Source: Strongylocentrotus purpuratus
Taxonomy: Eukaryota > Echinodermata > Echinoidea > Camarodonta > Strongylocentrotidae
DNA: 64,000 nucleotides
Direction: 5' to 3'
Assembly: GCF_000002235.5 (NCBI RefSeq)
Contig: NW_022145611.1
Span: forward strand, 2,966,754 to 3,030,753
The notes beneath the pieces are model-generated. The model saw nothing but the letters and a program-made list of their open reading frames with translations. It was not told the DNA's origin and ran no database searches. The first letter of the stretch is position 1; each line of letters opens with the position of its first letter. The position numbers and the translations under genes are program-made. Below, piece by piece: positions 1-10,444 of the stretch.

Positions 1-2
1 AT

Positions 3-3000
3 TGCATCAGCTATACTAATGCCATACGAGCAGGACGAGGAAAAGGAGGGGTAGCAACATTACTTCGTAAAACGCTGGTTGCCAGCTACAGCGAAATCCC
101 CTGCCACTCTACCAGGATCAACGTAGTTCGAATACACCTTCAACAGTCAAAACAGTGCATCCTGGCCATAAACTGCTACCTACCGTCTGGCGTCAATCAA
201 ACTGATCTTGTAGAATACCAGGAGAGCCTTGCCATCATATCCAACATCCTATCCACCCACACTGACGACGCCATTGTCATTTCAGGTGACTTCAATGTTG
301 ACACAGTCAACCCTAATAACAAAAGATCCCTAGGATACCTTCGAGCCTTTCTGGAAGATGCTGGCCTAATCAGCATAACAGAAGAACTTGGAAGCCAAGG
401 AAATTTCACCTATAGATCGGATGATGGTGCAAAGACATCGTTTATCGATGGCTTCCTCACGCTTAGTTCATCACTCCACCAGTTTGTTGATCTCACCATT
501 GGCCCTGACACACCTCTGAACACTTCGGATCACCTGCTGGTAAGGATCAAATGGTCTATAGTGCTACCAGGACATACAGATCGTCCAAAGCATGCAACAA
601 CCACTCAGCCAGCCCAGAAACTGCAAAGATTGAAAATCAAATGGACAGAAGCATCCAAAGATCAGATAGCGGCTCAATATACTGATCCCCTTGAAATTAC
701 AGCAAGGCAGTTGTTTACTACATTCCACAAGAGAGTGCTGGACAACACATCTGTGGACGACTTGCTTCATAAGCTTACCACGGCCATGATTGAGACCTCA
801 CTCAGCCTCCCACACAGCTATCCTTCCACAGGTAAACACGGCAAACCAGAATGGACCGCGAAAGTCAACGACTCATACAACGCCGCCCTTGAAGTCTGGA
901 AGAGATGGAAAACAGCTGCTAAGCCTCGCAGTGGTACACTCTTCACAGACTACCTCCTATGCAGAAAGAAGTTTCGAAGTCAGCTCCGCCAATCTCGAGC
1001 TCACAACAACAGAAAACTCCTGAACTGTATCGAGAACGCCTGCGAGACGAACCAGCAGCTCTTCCACAAACTTGTCAAGAACCAGTGCTCCAAAGACAGC
1101 TCAGGGTATGGTACAGAGTCACTAGAGTACGATGGTAGAACATATCAAGGGGACGGCGAAGTCATTGAGGGTTGGGAGCTATATTTTACTGACCTCTCCC
1201 TACCAGACCATACAGGAGATGCCTCTAGCAGCTCTGCCTTTGACATCCCTGAAAAGTCCACGTTCTCAGCACCCATGTATGCTCTCACCATAACATCTCA
1301 TGACATCAAGGTAGCTACTACTAAACTGAAGAAGGGCAAAGCCAGTGGTCCAGACAACATCAGCCCAGAGCACCTCATATACATAGGAAAAGCCACCATG
1401 CACTTGATTCTGCTCATCTACAACTACTACCTCTCAACCGCTCATACTTCGCAGAAGATGAAAGATGGATTGATTCTTCCCTTCCACAAGGGCAAAGGAA
1501 AGGACCCCCGCGATCCTAGGAACTATCGAGGGATTACCTTGTCTTCATCCTTCTCCAAGCTCCTTGAGCTTATTCTCAAACCAAGGCTAGAGAAGACCCT
1601 TCAAGGCAATGGTATACCAGATGAGCTACAATTCGGGTTCCAGAAAAACCACTCCTGCATGCTGACTTCATGCACTATGGAATTCATAATAGAGATCAAT
1701 ACCTGCCAGAAACGGCCTACCTATGTTGCTCTCCTTGATGCAGAGAAGGCATTCGACAAGGTCTGGCATGACGGCCTCTTCTACAAAGTGGATCAAACCA
1801 ACATTGACCCTGCATACACAGCCCTCCTCAGATCTCTGTATGAAAACATGGAAAGCCGAGTTCTGTGGTCTGACAAGACAAGTGGAGCCATACCGATACT
1901 CCAGGGTGTCAGGCAAGGTGGGGTACTCTCCCCCCTGCTGTACACTGTTTTTGTTGACGGTCTTATCAAGGAGCTAAGAGACAAGAGGCTAGGTTGCCAG
2001 TTGCTGAGCCAGCATGCTGGTGTGATCGTCCTGGCCGATGATGTAGCGCTAGTCAGCTCATCTCCAACAGAGCTTCAAGAGATGCTGAATGTTACATGTA
2101 AATATGCAGAAACTTGGAGATATCGCATCAACCCGCAGAAAAGCAAAATTGTTACCTTCAATAACAAAGCTCACAAGTCAACGGCCCAACCCATGTGGAT
2201 CCTTGGACAGATGCCAATCGAATCAGTGACCCAACACCCGCATCTGGGAATCATAAAGTCCTCCTCCAAACATGATCCAACAGACCTAATGATCTCCAGA
2301 GGCACAAAAACCTTCTATGCCCTCACTGGAGCGGGTGCATACACAGGAGGTCTTCTACCACACCACTGTGCACGACTCTGGAAAACATACTGCATCCCAC
2401 GTATGCTGTATGGAGTGGCCATCATGAAGCTCAACCAGACAAGGCTAAATAAACTGGACAGATCCCAATACCAGCTCTTCAAGAAGATTCTCGGGCTCCC
2501 CAACAGTGCTGCCGATGATGCTGTCTATCTTCTCACAGGCCTCTTTCCTCTGAGCATGCGAGTTGACCAAGAAATTCTCCTCGTCATAGGTCAACTTATC
2601 AATCTGCCACACTCAAGATATGAGGTACGCACACTACATCATGCTATCACCAACTTCACTCCCTTGGCGAGGACCTGGGAAAGAACTTTGAGAAGTTATG
2701 AGCTCCCCAACCTTCACTCCCTCCTCTCCAAGCCCGTTCCCTACGTTACATGGAAGTCAGTCACTAGGTCTGCAATTGACTCGGCTATGCAGAAGAAAGT
2801 CCGTGAGGCCATCAATGCAAAATCATCTCTCGCCTTCTTCAAGAATAACACTAGCTCCCCCCATGACCTTTACCCGAAGTCCATCTCCTCAAGTTTTCTA
2901 CGTCAAGCCATCATTGTACGCTCACAACTTCTCTCTCAGACGTACCTAACTCAATCCCGGCTGTGTAAAATCAAGAAGGGTACGATCCGATTCTGCCAAG

Positions 3001-3290
3001 TGTGCAAAGCGGAAGAGGAGGACATCACACACTTCATAGCCAAGGGTAAACCACTTAGGAATCATCGCCAGAAACTGGTCGACAATCTCCACCACAGGGG
3101 CGTACAGCAGTCGACACTCGCTCTATTCAGTCCAGATGACCCTGAGACCTTCACGCGGGCAGTCCTACTTCCGAATGTTCTAACTGTCTGCCCTAACCAA
3201 AAGAATCTTCTTATTAATGCATCACTGTCATTTTTATACAATATCCACTCTGCTCGTGCTAATGCAATCGCTAATACATTTTCTACTTGA
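3..3290 (+). CDS. LINE ORF2: endonuclease-reverse transcriptase (5' partial)
   Basis: The frame is open from the first complete codon at position 3 to the TGA at 3288-3290, 1095 codons, with no in-frame stop, so the true start lies left of the window. The first ~185 residues hold the end of an APE-like endonuclease: SGDFNVD near nt 289 and the closing SDHLLV near nt 528. The reverse transcriptase follows: NYRGITLSSSFSKLLE, the catalytic block DAEKAFDKVWHDGL, QGVRQGGVLSP and LADDVAL. Near the C-terminus is CQVC...EDITHF, the start of the family's zinc-knuckle-like motif; the later cysteine expected after HF appears to be glycine (AKGKP). Its role is target-primed reverse transcription at a nicked genomic site. 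RNase H is not evident. The GTG at 561 is an internal codon, not a start. Confidence 0.9.
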   Translation, partial: CISYTNAIRAGRGKGGVATLLRKTLVASYSEIPCHSTRINVVRIHLQQSKQCILAINCYLPSGVNQTDLVEYQESLAIISNILSTHTDDAIVISGDFNVDTVNPNNKRSLGYLRAFLEDAGLISITEELGSQGNFTYRSDDGAKTSFIDGFLTLSSSLHQFVDLTIGPDTPLNTSDHLLVRIKWSIVLPGHTDRPKHATTTQPAQKLQRLKIKWTEASKDQIAAQYTDPLEITARQLFTTFHKRVLDNTSVDDLLHKLTTAMIETSLSLPHSYPSTGKHGKPEWTAKVNDSYNAALEVWKRWKTAAKPRSGTLFTDYLLCRKKFRSQLRQSRAHNNRKLLNCIENACETNQQLFHKLVKNQCSKDSSGYGTESLEYDGRTYQGDGEVIEGWELYFTDLSLPDHTGDASSSSAFDIPEKSTFSAPMYALTITSHDIKVATTKLKKGKASGPDNISPEHLIYIGKATMHLILLIYNYYLSTAHTSQKMKDGLILPFHKGKGKDPRDPRNYRGITLSSSFSKLLELILKPRLEKTLQGNGIPDELQFGFQKNHSCMLTSCTMEFIIEINTCQKRPTYVALLDAEKAFDKVWHDGLFYKVDQTNIDPAYTALLRSLYENMESRVLWSDKTSGAIPILQGVRQGGVLSPLLYTVFVDGLIKELRDKRLGCQLLSQHAGVIVLADDVALVSSSPTELQEMLNVTCKYAETWRYRINPQKSKIVTFNNKAHKSTAQPMWILGQMPIESVTQHPHLGIIKSSSKHDPTDLMISRGTKTFYALTGAGAYTGGLLPHHCARLWKTYCIPRMLYGVAIMKLNQTRLNKLDRSQYQLFKKILGLPNSAADDAVYLLTGLFPLSMRVDQEILLVIGQLINLPHSRYEVRTLHHAITNFTPLARTWERTLRSYELPNLHSLLSKPVPYVTWKSVTRSAIDSAMQKKVREAINAKSSLAFFKNNTSSPHDLYPKSISSSFLRQAIIVRSQLLSQTYLTQSRLCKIKKGTIRFCQVCKAEEEDITHFIAKGKPLRNHRQKLVDNLHHRGVQQSTLALFSPDDPETFTRAVLLPNVLTVCPNQKNLLINASLSFLYNIHSARANAIANTFST

Positions 3291-3356
3291 CTTGACAATC
3301 CTGCCTGCTATGACAAACTGCAGTACCCTGGTAGCTGCTGATCTCCGATAGAGCGG

Positions 3357-3384
3357 AGGAAGAAGAAGAAGAAGAAGAAGAAGA
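3357..3384 (+). repeat. (GAA)n 3' tail of the LINE
   Basis: About nine GAA units directly after the LINE 3' UTR. Simple-repeat tails are usual at LINE 3' ends and mark the likely end of this insertion. Confidence 0.7.
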
Positions 3385-3683
3385 TGACAACTTGACACAA
3401 TTTTAGATTGCAGTTGAGTTGGACCAGCATAGCAGTAAATAATGCAATTATGATGCTATAACAATAATGATGAGCTACATGTATATGTATAGTTTACAGT
3501 AACCCTGTAAGTTGGGGATCAGTATCGGATCGGAAGATCAAGCCAATTTTCAAGTGCCTATAGTTATATCCCAGCTTCTCAAGGTAGCTCAGCTCAGCTC
3601 CATCGCCGCCGGTGCAGTGCGCGGTCCCGTGGAACTAGGCGGAGTTCCACCGAGTTGATCGAGCTCAATCAATTCAATTCAAG

Positions 3684-4723
3684 TAGGGTGTCTGATCGCG
3701 CACCCGATGTTGTGTGCTAAAATTCTTCCCATAGAGATTACACGCATCCCTATGCAGCCTACGTGCATTGCGCGACCATGCAAAAAAAGTCAATTTTTTT
3801 TTTTCAAATCGAGATTCAAACCTTTATCAGTTGTGATCCTGAAGGTGATAATCAATGAATGAGGTGTCATATGAAAGAGCAGGTGAATTCCAATATTTCC
3901 AAAGGGGCGTAGCCTCCGAAATTCTAAAAATATCTTGGTCAAAACAGCAATTTAAACATTGTGTCCTGGCTAACTCTGAGGTTTGTCACTTTTGAGATAT
4001 GACGCCCCGATCGATAAGTAGTCCCAGTCCTAAGGAACAATTCTATGTGATTATATTTTCGCTAGCCCCCAGGGATCACAACTGATAACAGTTTAAAAAT
4101 ACCCTTCTCGCTATTTGGTGGATCAGCTAATTAGGAGGCGTGCGCTCCGCTCAGTCCAAACCATGGTTACATCGCGTAACATCTCCGCGCACGAACGAAA
4201 CCCCAAATTATAGTGACTGAAATTATGGTTGGCAATTCCCTCGATAAACCCGGAAGTGAATACACGTTATAGTCAATGGCAATATCGCGGAGACAACGTG
4301 CGTTGTCTCCGCGATATTGCCATTGACTATAACGTGCATTCACTTCCGGGTTTATTGTGCGACGAACGCCAACCATACTAGTCAATCGCACATGTCGCGG
4401 AGACAGCGTAGCTCAAGCTGCAAGTCGCGGATTGGCTTAGCAGCATGCGTACGATATGCATACGCTTGCATATCGCGCGATACAGCTGTTTGGCTAAATT
4501 TAGCAAAACAACATCACTCTGCGTGGACGTCTTTTTCGTCGATTTTGACCAAAATGATATGAATATACCAGCGTGTTGGAGGGGCTGTAACTTTTGATAG
4601 AAACATCGGTGAGACTTGAAATTTGAAATGTATTATTCTGATAACATTTCTTATTCAAATATCAAACAAAAATGGTGAAAAACGATCCCAAATTGAAAAT
4701 TGAAAAATCGTTCAGACACCCTA
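3684..4723 (+). mobile_element. 1.04-kb TIR DNA element, copy 1, with central palindrome
   Basis: Ends are TAGGGTGTCTGATCG and its near inverted complement CGTTCAGACACCCTA. Both flanks carry the 7-bp direct repeat attcaag, a target-site duplication. The centre (4246-4353) is a near-perfect palindrome with arms of about 53 bp. No convincing ORF is present, so it is non-autonomous. A second copy at 23,722-24,765 is its reverse complement over the full length, which fixes the element's extent. A 7-bp TSD is unusual: hAT and P usually give 8, and Dada-type elements give 6-7. I leave the superfamily open. Confidence 0.85.
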
Positions 4724-5093
4724 ATTCAAGACAGTTTTCAAGCGACTCATGTTTTTTTTGTTAGACTCCAATTTTATATGTATTAAAAATTATTGCAACA
4801 AAATGATATTAATGAAAAGGTCTACTAGATTTTATTTGACTCACCTTCTGTGCTGTAACTCTTGTATTTTCTTCAAACGAGCATAAAATGCGATATTTTC
4901 AGAGCTCATTTTACCGCTTGCCTTTTAAAATTGTTTACTGTTATGGTGGCTCACAAATTATTAGGAAAAAATTAAAAAAGAAATTGTGAGGGGTACTTGG
5001 GGTACGGGTTGCGACGAAAAAATATCAGTGGTATACGTCGGATCGGAGTGGTCAAGCCTCGCTGGAATTCTCAGTGTGGCGGCCACTAGCTGG
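4724..5093. other. AT-rich spacer, no feature seen
   Basis: Between the TIR element and the poly-G region I see AT-rich sequence without a supported ORF or repeat boundary. Confidence 0.5.
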
Positions 5094-5149
5094 CAGGCGC
5101 GGATCCAGGATTTCTTAGGAGGGGGGGGGGGGGGGGGGGGGGGGGGGAG
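5094..5149 (+). repeat. Left end of a CAGGCGCG element followed by a G-run
   Basis: CAGGCGCGGATCCAGGATTT followed by a run of about 28 G closely resembles the left end of the complete element at 43,522-43,862. No matching right terminus (CGCGCCTG) was found close by, so this looks like a fragment or an element with an altered right end. The exact length of the G-run may be an assembly artefact. Confidence 0.45.
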
Positions 5150-5229
5150 GCCCAAATTTGAAATTATGCGAGCCAAATATTGGTACGTAATGGTGACCAG
5201 CATTGACGTAATGGGGGGGGGGGGGTGCA

Positions 5230-5640
5230 GGGAGAGGCGATTTCCCCCTCCCTCCTCCGCAAAGCGCCGAAGCTTTGACGTTTTATTAAAATATTAGAGA
5301 AAGAAGACGATTCGTTGTATCGTTCTCGGAAATAATCCTCGTCTGAATAAAGTTTTCCCCCTCCCACGCGAAGCGCGGAAGCTTTTACATACATTTCATT
5401 GTAGAAATTAAGAAGACGATTCGTTGTACCGTTCTCAACTCTTAATCCTCGTCTGAATTTAGTTTCCCCCCCCCCCCCCACTCCCACGCAAAGCGCGGAA
5501 CCTTTCACGTTTCATTAAATCATTAGAGAAAGAAGACGATTCGCTGTACTGTTGTAGAAAATAATCCTTGTCTGATTTCAGTCCCCCCCCCCCCCCTCCT
5601 GCGCGAAGTGCGGAAGCTTTTACCATTCATTAAATCATTA
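5230..5640 (+). repeat. Tandem repeat, about four units of 110-120 bp
   Basis: Each unit has the core CGCGAAGCGCGGAAGCTTTT, then AGAAAGAAGACGATTCGTTG, then a C-run. The cores sit near 5259, 5367, 5487 and 5600. A related unit lies in reverse orientation at about 8545-8640. No protein can be supported here; the ORFs follow the repeat. Confidence 0.8.
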
Positions 5641-5649
5641 TCCCTAGTC

Positions 5650-6200
5650 CCTATTCATAATATTACACAAGGGTCGGTATTCATATGACGAGAGAGTCGC
5701 TATTCATAATGCAAAATGAGAGTCGCTATTCATAAGGGTCATTATTCATAATCGATAAAGAGGGTCGCTATTCATAATAGGAGAAGAGGGTCGCTATTCA
5801 TAATAGGAGTAGAGGGTCGCTATTCATAATAGAAGAAGAGGGTCGCTATTCATAATAGGAGTAGGGGGTCGCTAATCATAATACGAAATGAAGGTCGTAT
5901 TCATAATACGAAATGAGGGTCGCTATTCATAATAGAAGTAGAGGGTCGCTATTCATAATACGAAATGAGGGTCGCTATTCATAATACAAAATGAGGTTCG
6001 CTATTCATAATAGGAATAGGGGGTCGCTATTCATAATACGAAATGAGGGTCGCTATTCATGATACCACGAGAGAGTCGCTATTCATAATACGAAATGAGG
6101 GTCGCTATTCATAATAGGAGTAGAGGTTTCGCTATCCATAATAAGAAATGAGGGTCGCTATTCATAATACGGGATGAGGGTCGTTATTCATAAAATGAAA
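5650..6200 (+). repeat. Array of a 26-bp satellite unit (forward)
   Basis: About 20 head-to-tail copies of a 26-bp unit of the type AGGGTCGCTATTCATAATAC followed by a variable 6-bp end (gaaatg or ggagta). The units are adjacent with no unique spacers, so this is not a CRISPR-like array. The same unit occurs in the opposite orientation at 9290-10,444. Confidence 0.9.
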
Positions 6201-8045
6201 CAGGCCTAAGCAATATCCCAAATGCTCATAACAAAGGGAAATGTTGGACGGAGGACACCCCCAAGGCGACACATGGCCCTGAATATTTGTCTTGTTTTTA
6301 AGTAGGTATATTTCACCTTTTATCTTTAATAATTATATAGAGACATCTCCCGCCCTTATGGTGACGCAAAAAAAGGAAAACATGAACATATATAATCGTA
6401 TCTTAATTTGACTTTCTTGTGGGAAATGTTGCCCCATTATTCTGCCCCCGACTGATCTTATCCAGGCTATGACAATGCGACATTAAGTAGACCAAGCAGG
6501 CCCATTTTCATAGTTATTCAAGGACTGAGTTTGCTATTTCAGAAATTGTCATTGTTTATACGACAATTATGTTTTTGTAGAAAATAGCTTTTAGTAGGAA
6601 TTATGGACCTACAAATTATATAGCGGAGTTGGGCCGGACCACGAGCCTACTTACTGTACTGAGAGGGATGAGTGGTTGGGGGGCACTTTAGAATTGTGAT
6701 TTGTTTGAGACTTTGGGGGATAGGGGGCTTGAACACTTTCGGACCTTCACGGTTTTCGCGTCATGTATCGTACAAAGAGGTAATGCAATCCGAATATGAA
6801 TCAAACATTTATTGTCTTTTTTTGTTGGGGTGATGGTGATGGGAAAGGAGGTCTGATAAGGTCTTTTTAGTGCAACACAATTAAAGTAAAAAATGCCGTG
6901 ACAAATTTGTCTTCATTTTTATTTTGGGGTGGGATGTATAGCCCTCGTAGCAACAATGGGGCCTGATATAATGATAAATACAGAACAAACACAGGAAAAA
7001 TACGAAATGTAAACATAAATATGAATGCAGGTTCAATAAAAAATAAACATTAATTAATTAATTCGAGACATGATAAATTCAAAGCAAACACAGCAAATAC
7101 ATGTAATAGTTATTCGAGTCGATATATACATGCTTGAAGGTTCACACACGAAATATAGATAATCAATTACTTTAAATAACCAAACCATAATAAAAAAGAA
7201 AATACAATAAAGGGAACAAATGGAACGAAAATTAAGGCTGATGTAAGTTGCCATGAAACAAGATAGATAATTACAGAACAAACACATCATAATATACATA
7301 CCACCTGTCAATTCATCATACACATTGAGAACAGGAAAATATTGTTGTGTTTTTTGTTTTGTTTTTGTTAACCATATTAATCTTTATGGAATTTATTATT
7401 GTGAAAAGCATTATATTAATTTTCATCCTATGCTCACTGTCTCCCACGAGTTTGAAATAGTGTCTTATTGTCGGGGTCATCTCGTAGGAGAGGTTGGTAA
7501 TCATAAAGCATATACATATTGTCTTACTGTCACGTTCTAAATCTTTCTTCTTTTTTTTTTTTTTTCCTGGCCGAGGTGGTTTCCTTGATCGTCTTGTCAC
7601 CAAAGTTTGACTATCAGTTGAGGGGGGGGGGGGGGAGATTTCGCACAAGGGGGACAAATTACGATAGGATTATGTGTGTGTTATGTTTCCCTTTTTTGTC
7701 ACCACTGGATCGGGGGAAATATATTAGCTAGATTATGGGGATGTATTTATATAATTATCAAAGCTAAAAAGAAAATATAGGCCTACTTTTTAAAAAAGAC
7801 ATTATACAAAGGACGCCACCGTTTGCATAATGTCTTACGATCACAAATCGTATCTTATTTGACTTCAAATCTTGAAAATATTACTTCCTTACATATGAGG
7901 AGGAAGAAAAAAAATCGTGCAAAATTGACGAAAAGCTTGAATATTGTATATAATCTAACTCCCTGCAACCAGGGGCGTCCCAAATGGGGTGTGTGGTGCG
8001 ACACCCCTGTCAGGATATTGTCGGTAAAAATGCGCTGCTGTCGGG
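6201..8045. other. Spacer between the two 26-bp arrays, no gene seen
   Basis: AT-rich sequence with short G-runs (for example near 7621-7635) and T-runs. No ORF has recognisable protein content and I see no clear repeat structure beyond low complexity. Confidence 0.5.
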
Positions 8046-8051
8046 GAAAAT

Positions 8052-8281
8052 GAGAAAAGGGGGAGGAGAAAAAGGAGAGGAAAAGAAAAAGAAAAGAAAA
8101 GGAAAAGAAAGGAAAGAAAAGAAAGAGAAGAGGAGAAAGAAAGAGAAAAGAGAAAGAGAGGAAAGAAAGAAAAAGAAAGAAAAGGAAGAAAAGGAGCAAA
8201 AGAAGAAGAAAAAAAAAAAAAAAAAAAAGAAACAGGGGATGAAAGATAGAGAGAAAGAGAGAGGTGGGGGGGGGGGGGGGT
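8052..8281 (+). repeat. Polypurine tract
   Basis: From 8052 to 8196 the + strand is uninterrupted purine (G/A), and purine dominance continues to the G-run at 8267-8280. The long lysine/glutamate and serine/phenylalanine ORFs over it are composition artefacts. Such mirror-like homopurine tracts can form triplex (H-DNA) structures. Confidence 0.85.
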
Positions 8282-8544
8282 AAGAGCCCGAGAGAAGAGG
8301 GGTGAGTAAGAGAGAGGGCGTATGTTTGGTCGAGGGAGCAAGAAAGATACGCATAGATAACTTTTGTTGCTGTGTCGGGTCCGCTGTGTCGGTATTCTTG
8401 CTCAATCCTCGTATACCATATTTATGCAGAAGTTTGAAGTCGGTGTATTATGTCGGTCAGCCGGCAACATTTTTCCCTACGAAGTGTGCAACTTTTTATC
8501 GGATAAAGAAACATTCTTGAAAATTCAGACAATGATTAAGAGTC

Positions 8545-8640
8545 GGTCCAACGTATCGTCTTCTTTGTCTAATAAATTAATAAAACGTCAAAGCTTACGC
8601 GCTTCGCGCGTGGAGAGAGGGGGAGGGGGAACTGGAAAAA
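8545..8640 (-). repeat. Reverse-orientation unit of the 5230-5640 repeat
   Basis: Reading the minus strand gives the same landmarks as the 5.2-kb repeat: the CGCGAAGCGCG core, the TTAATAAATTATTAGA-like segment, then the AAGAAGACGAT motif. One unit only. Confidence 0.6.
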
Positions 8641-9289
8641 AATTAGCTCCTGGTCCCGGATTTATAGGGTTAAATTTGTAGACATTGGGACATTGGCATT
8701 AATATATTTGTTGGTCATTGGTGGTTATTTTTGTCGGTATTCGGTGGCCTCCCCCAACCCCCACTGAAAAAGGTCTAGCGACGCCCCTTCCTACAACCCC
8801 CTTTTTGTTGCTTCCTTCCTTTGCTGAAGGTAAGGGACATGATATATCAACCCCTTGAAGGCAACACTGATACAACCCCACGCCCCCACCCTTAAACACA
8901 CGCAGGCTACGCCATCAATGAACTACTTGGACGAGAATTGTCGCCAATATGTACATGTACCAAGGGAATACTGCCGGTAGGGTGGGCCGAATGGCGCAGC
9001 GTGGTCGGGTATACTGGGGGGGGGGGGGGGGGGGGGGGGGGGGGGCTGGTGACCGGAATGCTGGGACACTAAACTCATTATTGGGGCACGCCTTTTTTCC
9101 TTCAGAAATGTGAGTTTTCAATAAATATTTTCTTCAAATGTTTGGGACCATGTGGCCTACCCCAACCCCCCCCCCCCCCAGCATACGCCCCAGCCACGGC
9201 CTACACTGTAGCCATGGGGTTTCCTCTATCCAGTATGTCGCTTTCTTATTAACATTTAGTTTATTGCTTATGTCATTTTGACTTTTTCG
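8641..9289. other. Low-complexity spacer with G/C runs
   Basis: Contains a G-run of roughly 28 bases at about 9018-9045 and a C-run near 9166-9179. Both are next to short CGCCCC-type motifs that resemble degraded element ends. No ORF is supported. Confidence 0.5.
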
Positions 9290-10444
9290 GTATAATGAAT
9301 AGCGACCCTCTCGTCGCATTATGAATATCGAACCTCATTTCGTATTATGAATAGCGATCCCCTACTCCTATTATGAAAAGCGACCCTCATTTCGTATTAT
9401 GAATAGCGACCCCCTACTCCTATTATAAATAGCGACCCTCATTTCGTATTATGAATAGCGACCCCCTACTCCTATTATAAATAGCGAACCTCATTTCGTA
9501 TTATGAATAGCGACCCCCTACTCCTATTATGAATAGCGAACATCATTTCGTATTATGAATAGCGACCCTCATTTCATATTATGAATAGCGACTCTCATTT
9601 CGTATTATGAATAGCGACCCTCTACTCCTATTATGAATAGCGACCCTCTCGTGGTATTATGAATAGCGACCCTCTTCTCCTATTACGAATAGCGACCCTC
9701 ATTTCGTTTTATGAATAGCGAACCTCATTTCGTATTATGAATAGCGACCCTCATTTAGTAATATGAATAACAACCCTCTCCTCCTATTATGAATAACAAC
9801 CCTCTTCTCCTATTTTGAATAGTGACCCACTTCTCCTATTATGAATAGCGACCCTCTCCTCCTATTATGAATAGCGACCCACTTCTTCTATTATGAATAG
9901 CGACCCTCATTTCGTATAATGAATAGCGACCCTCATTTGGTATTATGAATAGCTACCCTCTACTCCTATTATGAATAGCGACCCTCTTCTCCTATTATGA
10001 ATAGCGACCCTCTTCTCCTATTATGGATAGCGACCCTCTTCTCCTATTATGAATAGCGACCCTCTTCTCCTATTATGAATAGCGACCCTCTTCTCCTATT
10101 ATGGAAAGCGACCCTCTTCTCCTATTATGGAAAGCGACCCTCTTCTCCTATTATAAATAGTGACCCTCTACTCCTATTATGAATAGCGACCCTCTTCTCC
10201 TATTATGAATAGCGACCCTCTTCTCCTATTATGAATAGCGACCCTCTTCTCCTGTTATGAATAGCGACCCTCTTCTCCTATTATGAATAGCGACCCTCAT
10301 TTCATATTATGAATAGCGACCCTCTTCTCCTATTATGAATAGCGACCCTCTTCTCCTATTATGAATAGCAACCCTCTTCTCCTATTATAAATAGCGACCC
10401 TCTTCTCCTATTATGGATAGCGACCCTCTTCTCCTGTTATGAAT
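9290..10444 (-). repeat. Array of the 26-bp satellite unit (reverse), about 44 copies by length
   Basis: Units of the type GAATAGCGACCCTCTTCTCC + TATTAT, the reverse complement of the 5650-6200 array. Two variants alternate in blocks: one ending tcatttcgtattat, one ending cttctcctattat. The right half is nearly pure in the second variant. The array ends abruptly at the junction gaatag/ggtagggtgg, where the 17-bp minisatellite begins. Confidence 0.9.

Larger units (their letters stand above)
1..3384 (+). mobile_element. Non-LTR retrotransposon (LINE), 5' part outside the window
   Basis: The element runs in from the left edge. It shows the 3' part of an APE-type endonuclease, a reverse transcriptase, a short 3' UTR and a (GAA)n tail at 3357-3384, followed by unrelated sequence. 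The order endonuclease then RT, with no LTRs, identifies a LINE. The RT motifs resemble the Jockey/CR1/I side of the tree, but I cannot place the clade by eye. An ORF open for over 1000 codons implies a young copy. Target-site duplications cannot be judged because the 5' end is missing. Confidence 0.9.

Noticed and set aside
561-563. GTG as the start of the LINE reverse transcriptase ORF
   Set aside because: The same frame is open to position 3 and encodes endonuclease motifs.
4961-5508. Gly- and Pro-rich ORFs
   Set aside because: Translation of G-runs and of the 110-bp tandem repeat.
5650-6200. Regular short repeat resembling a CRISPR array
   Set aside because: The 26-bp units are directly adjacent with no unique spacers, and the context is an animal genome.
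7984-8405. Lys/Glu-rich and Ser/Phe-rich ORFs on both strands
   Set aside because: Composition artefacts of the polypurine tract.
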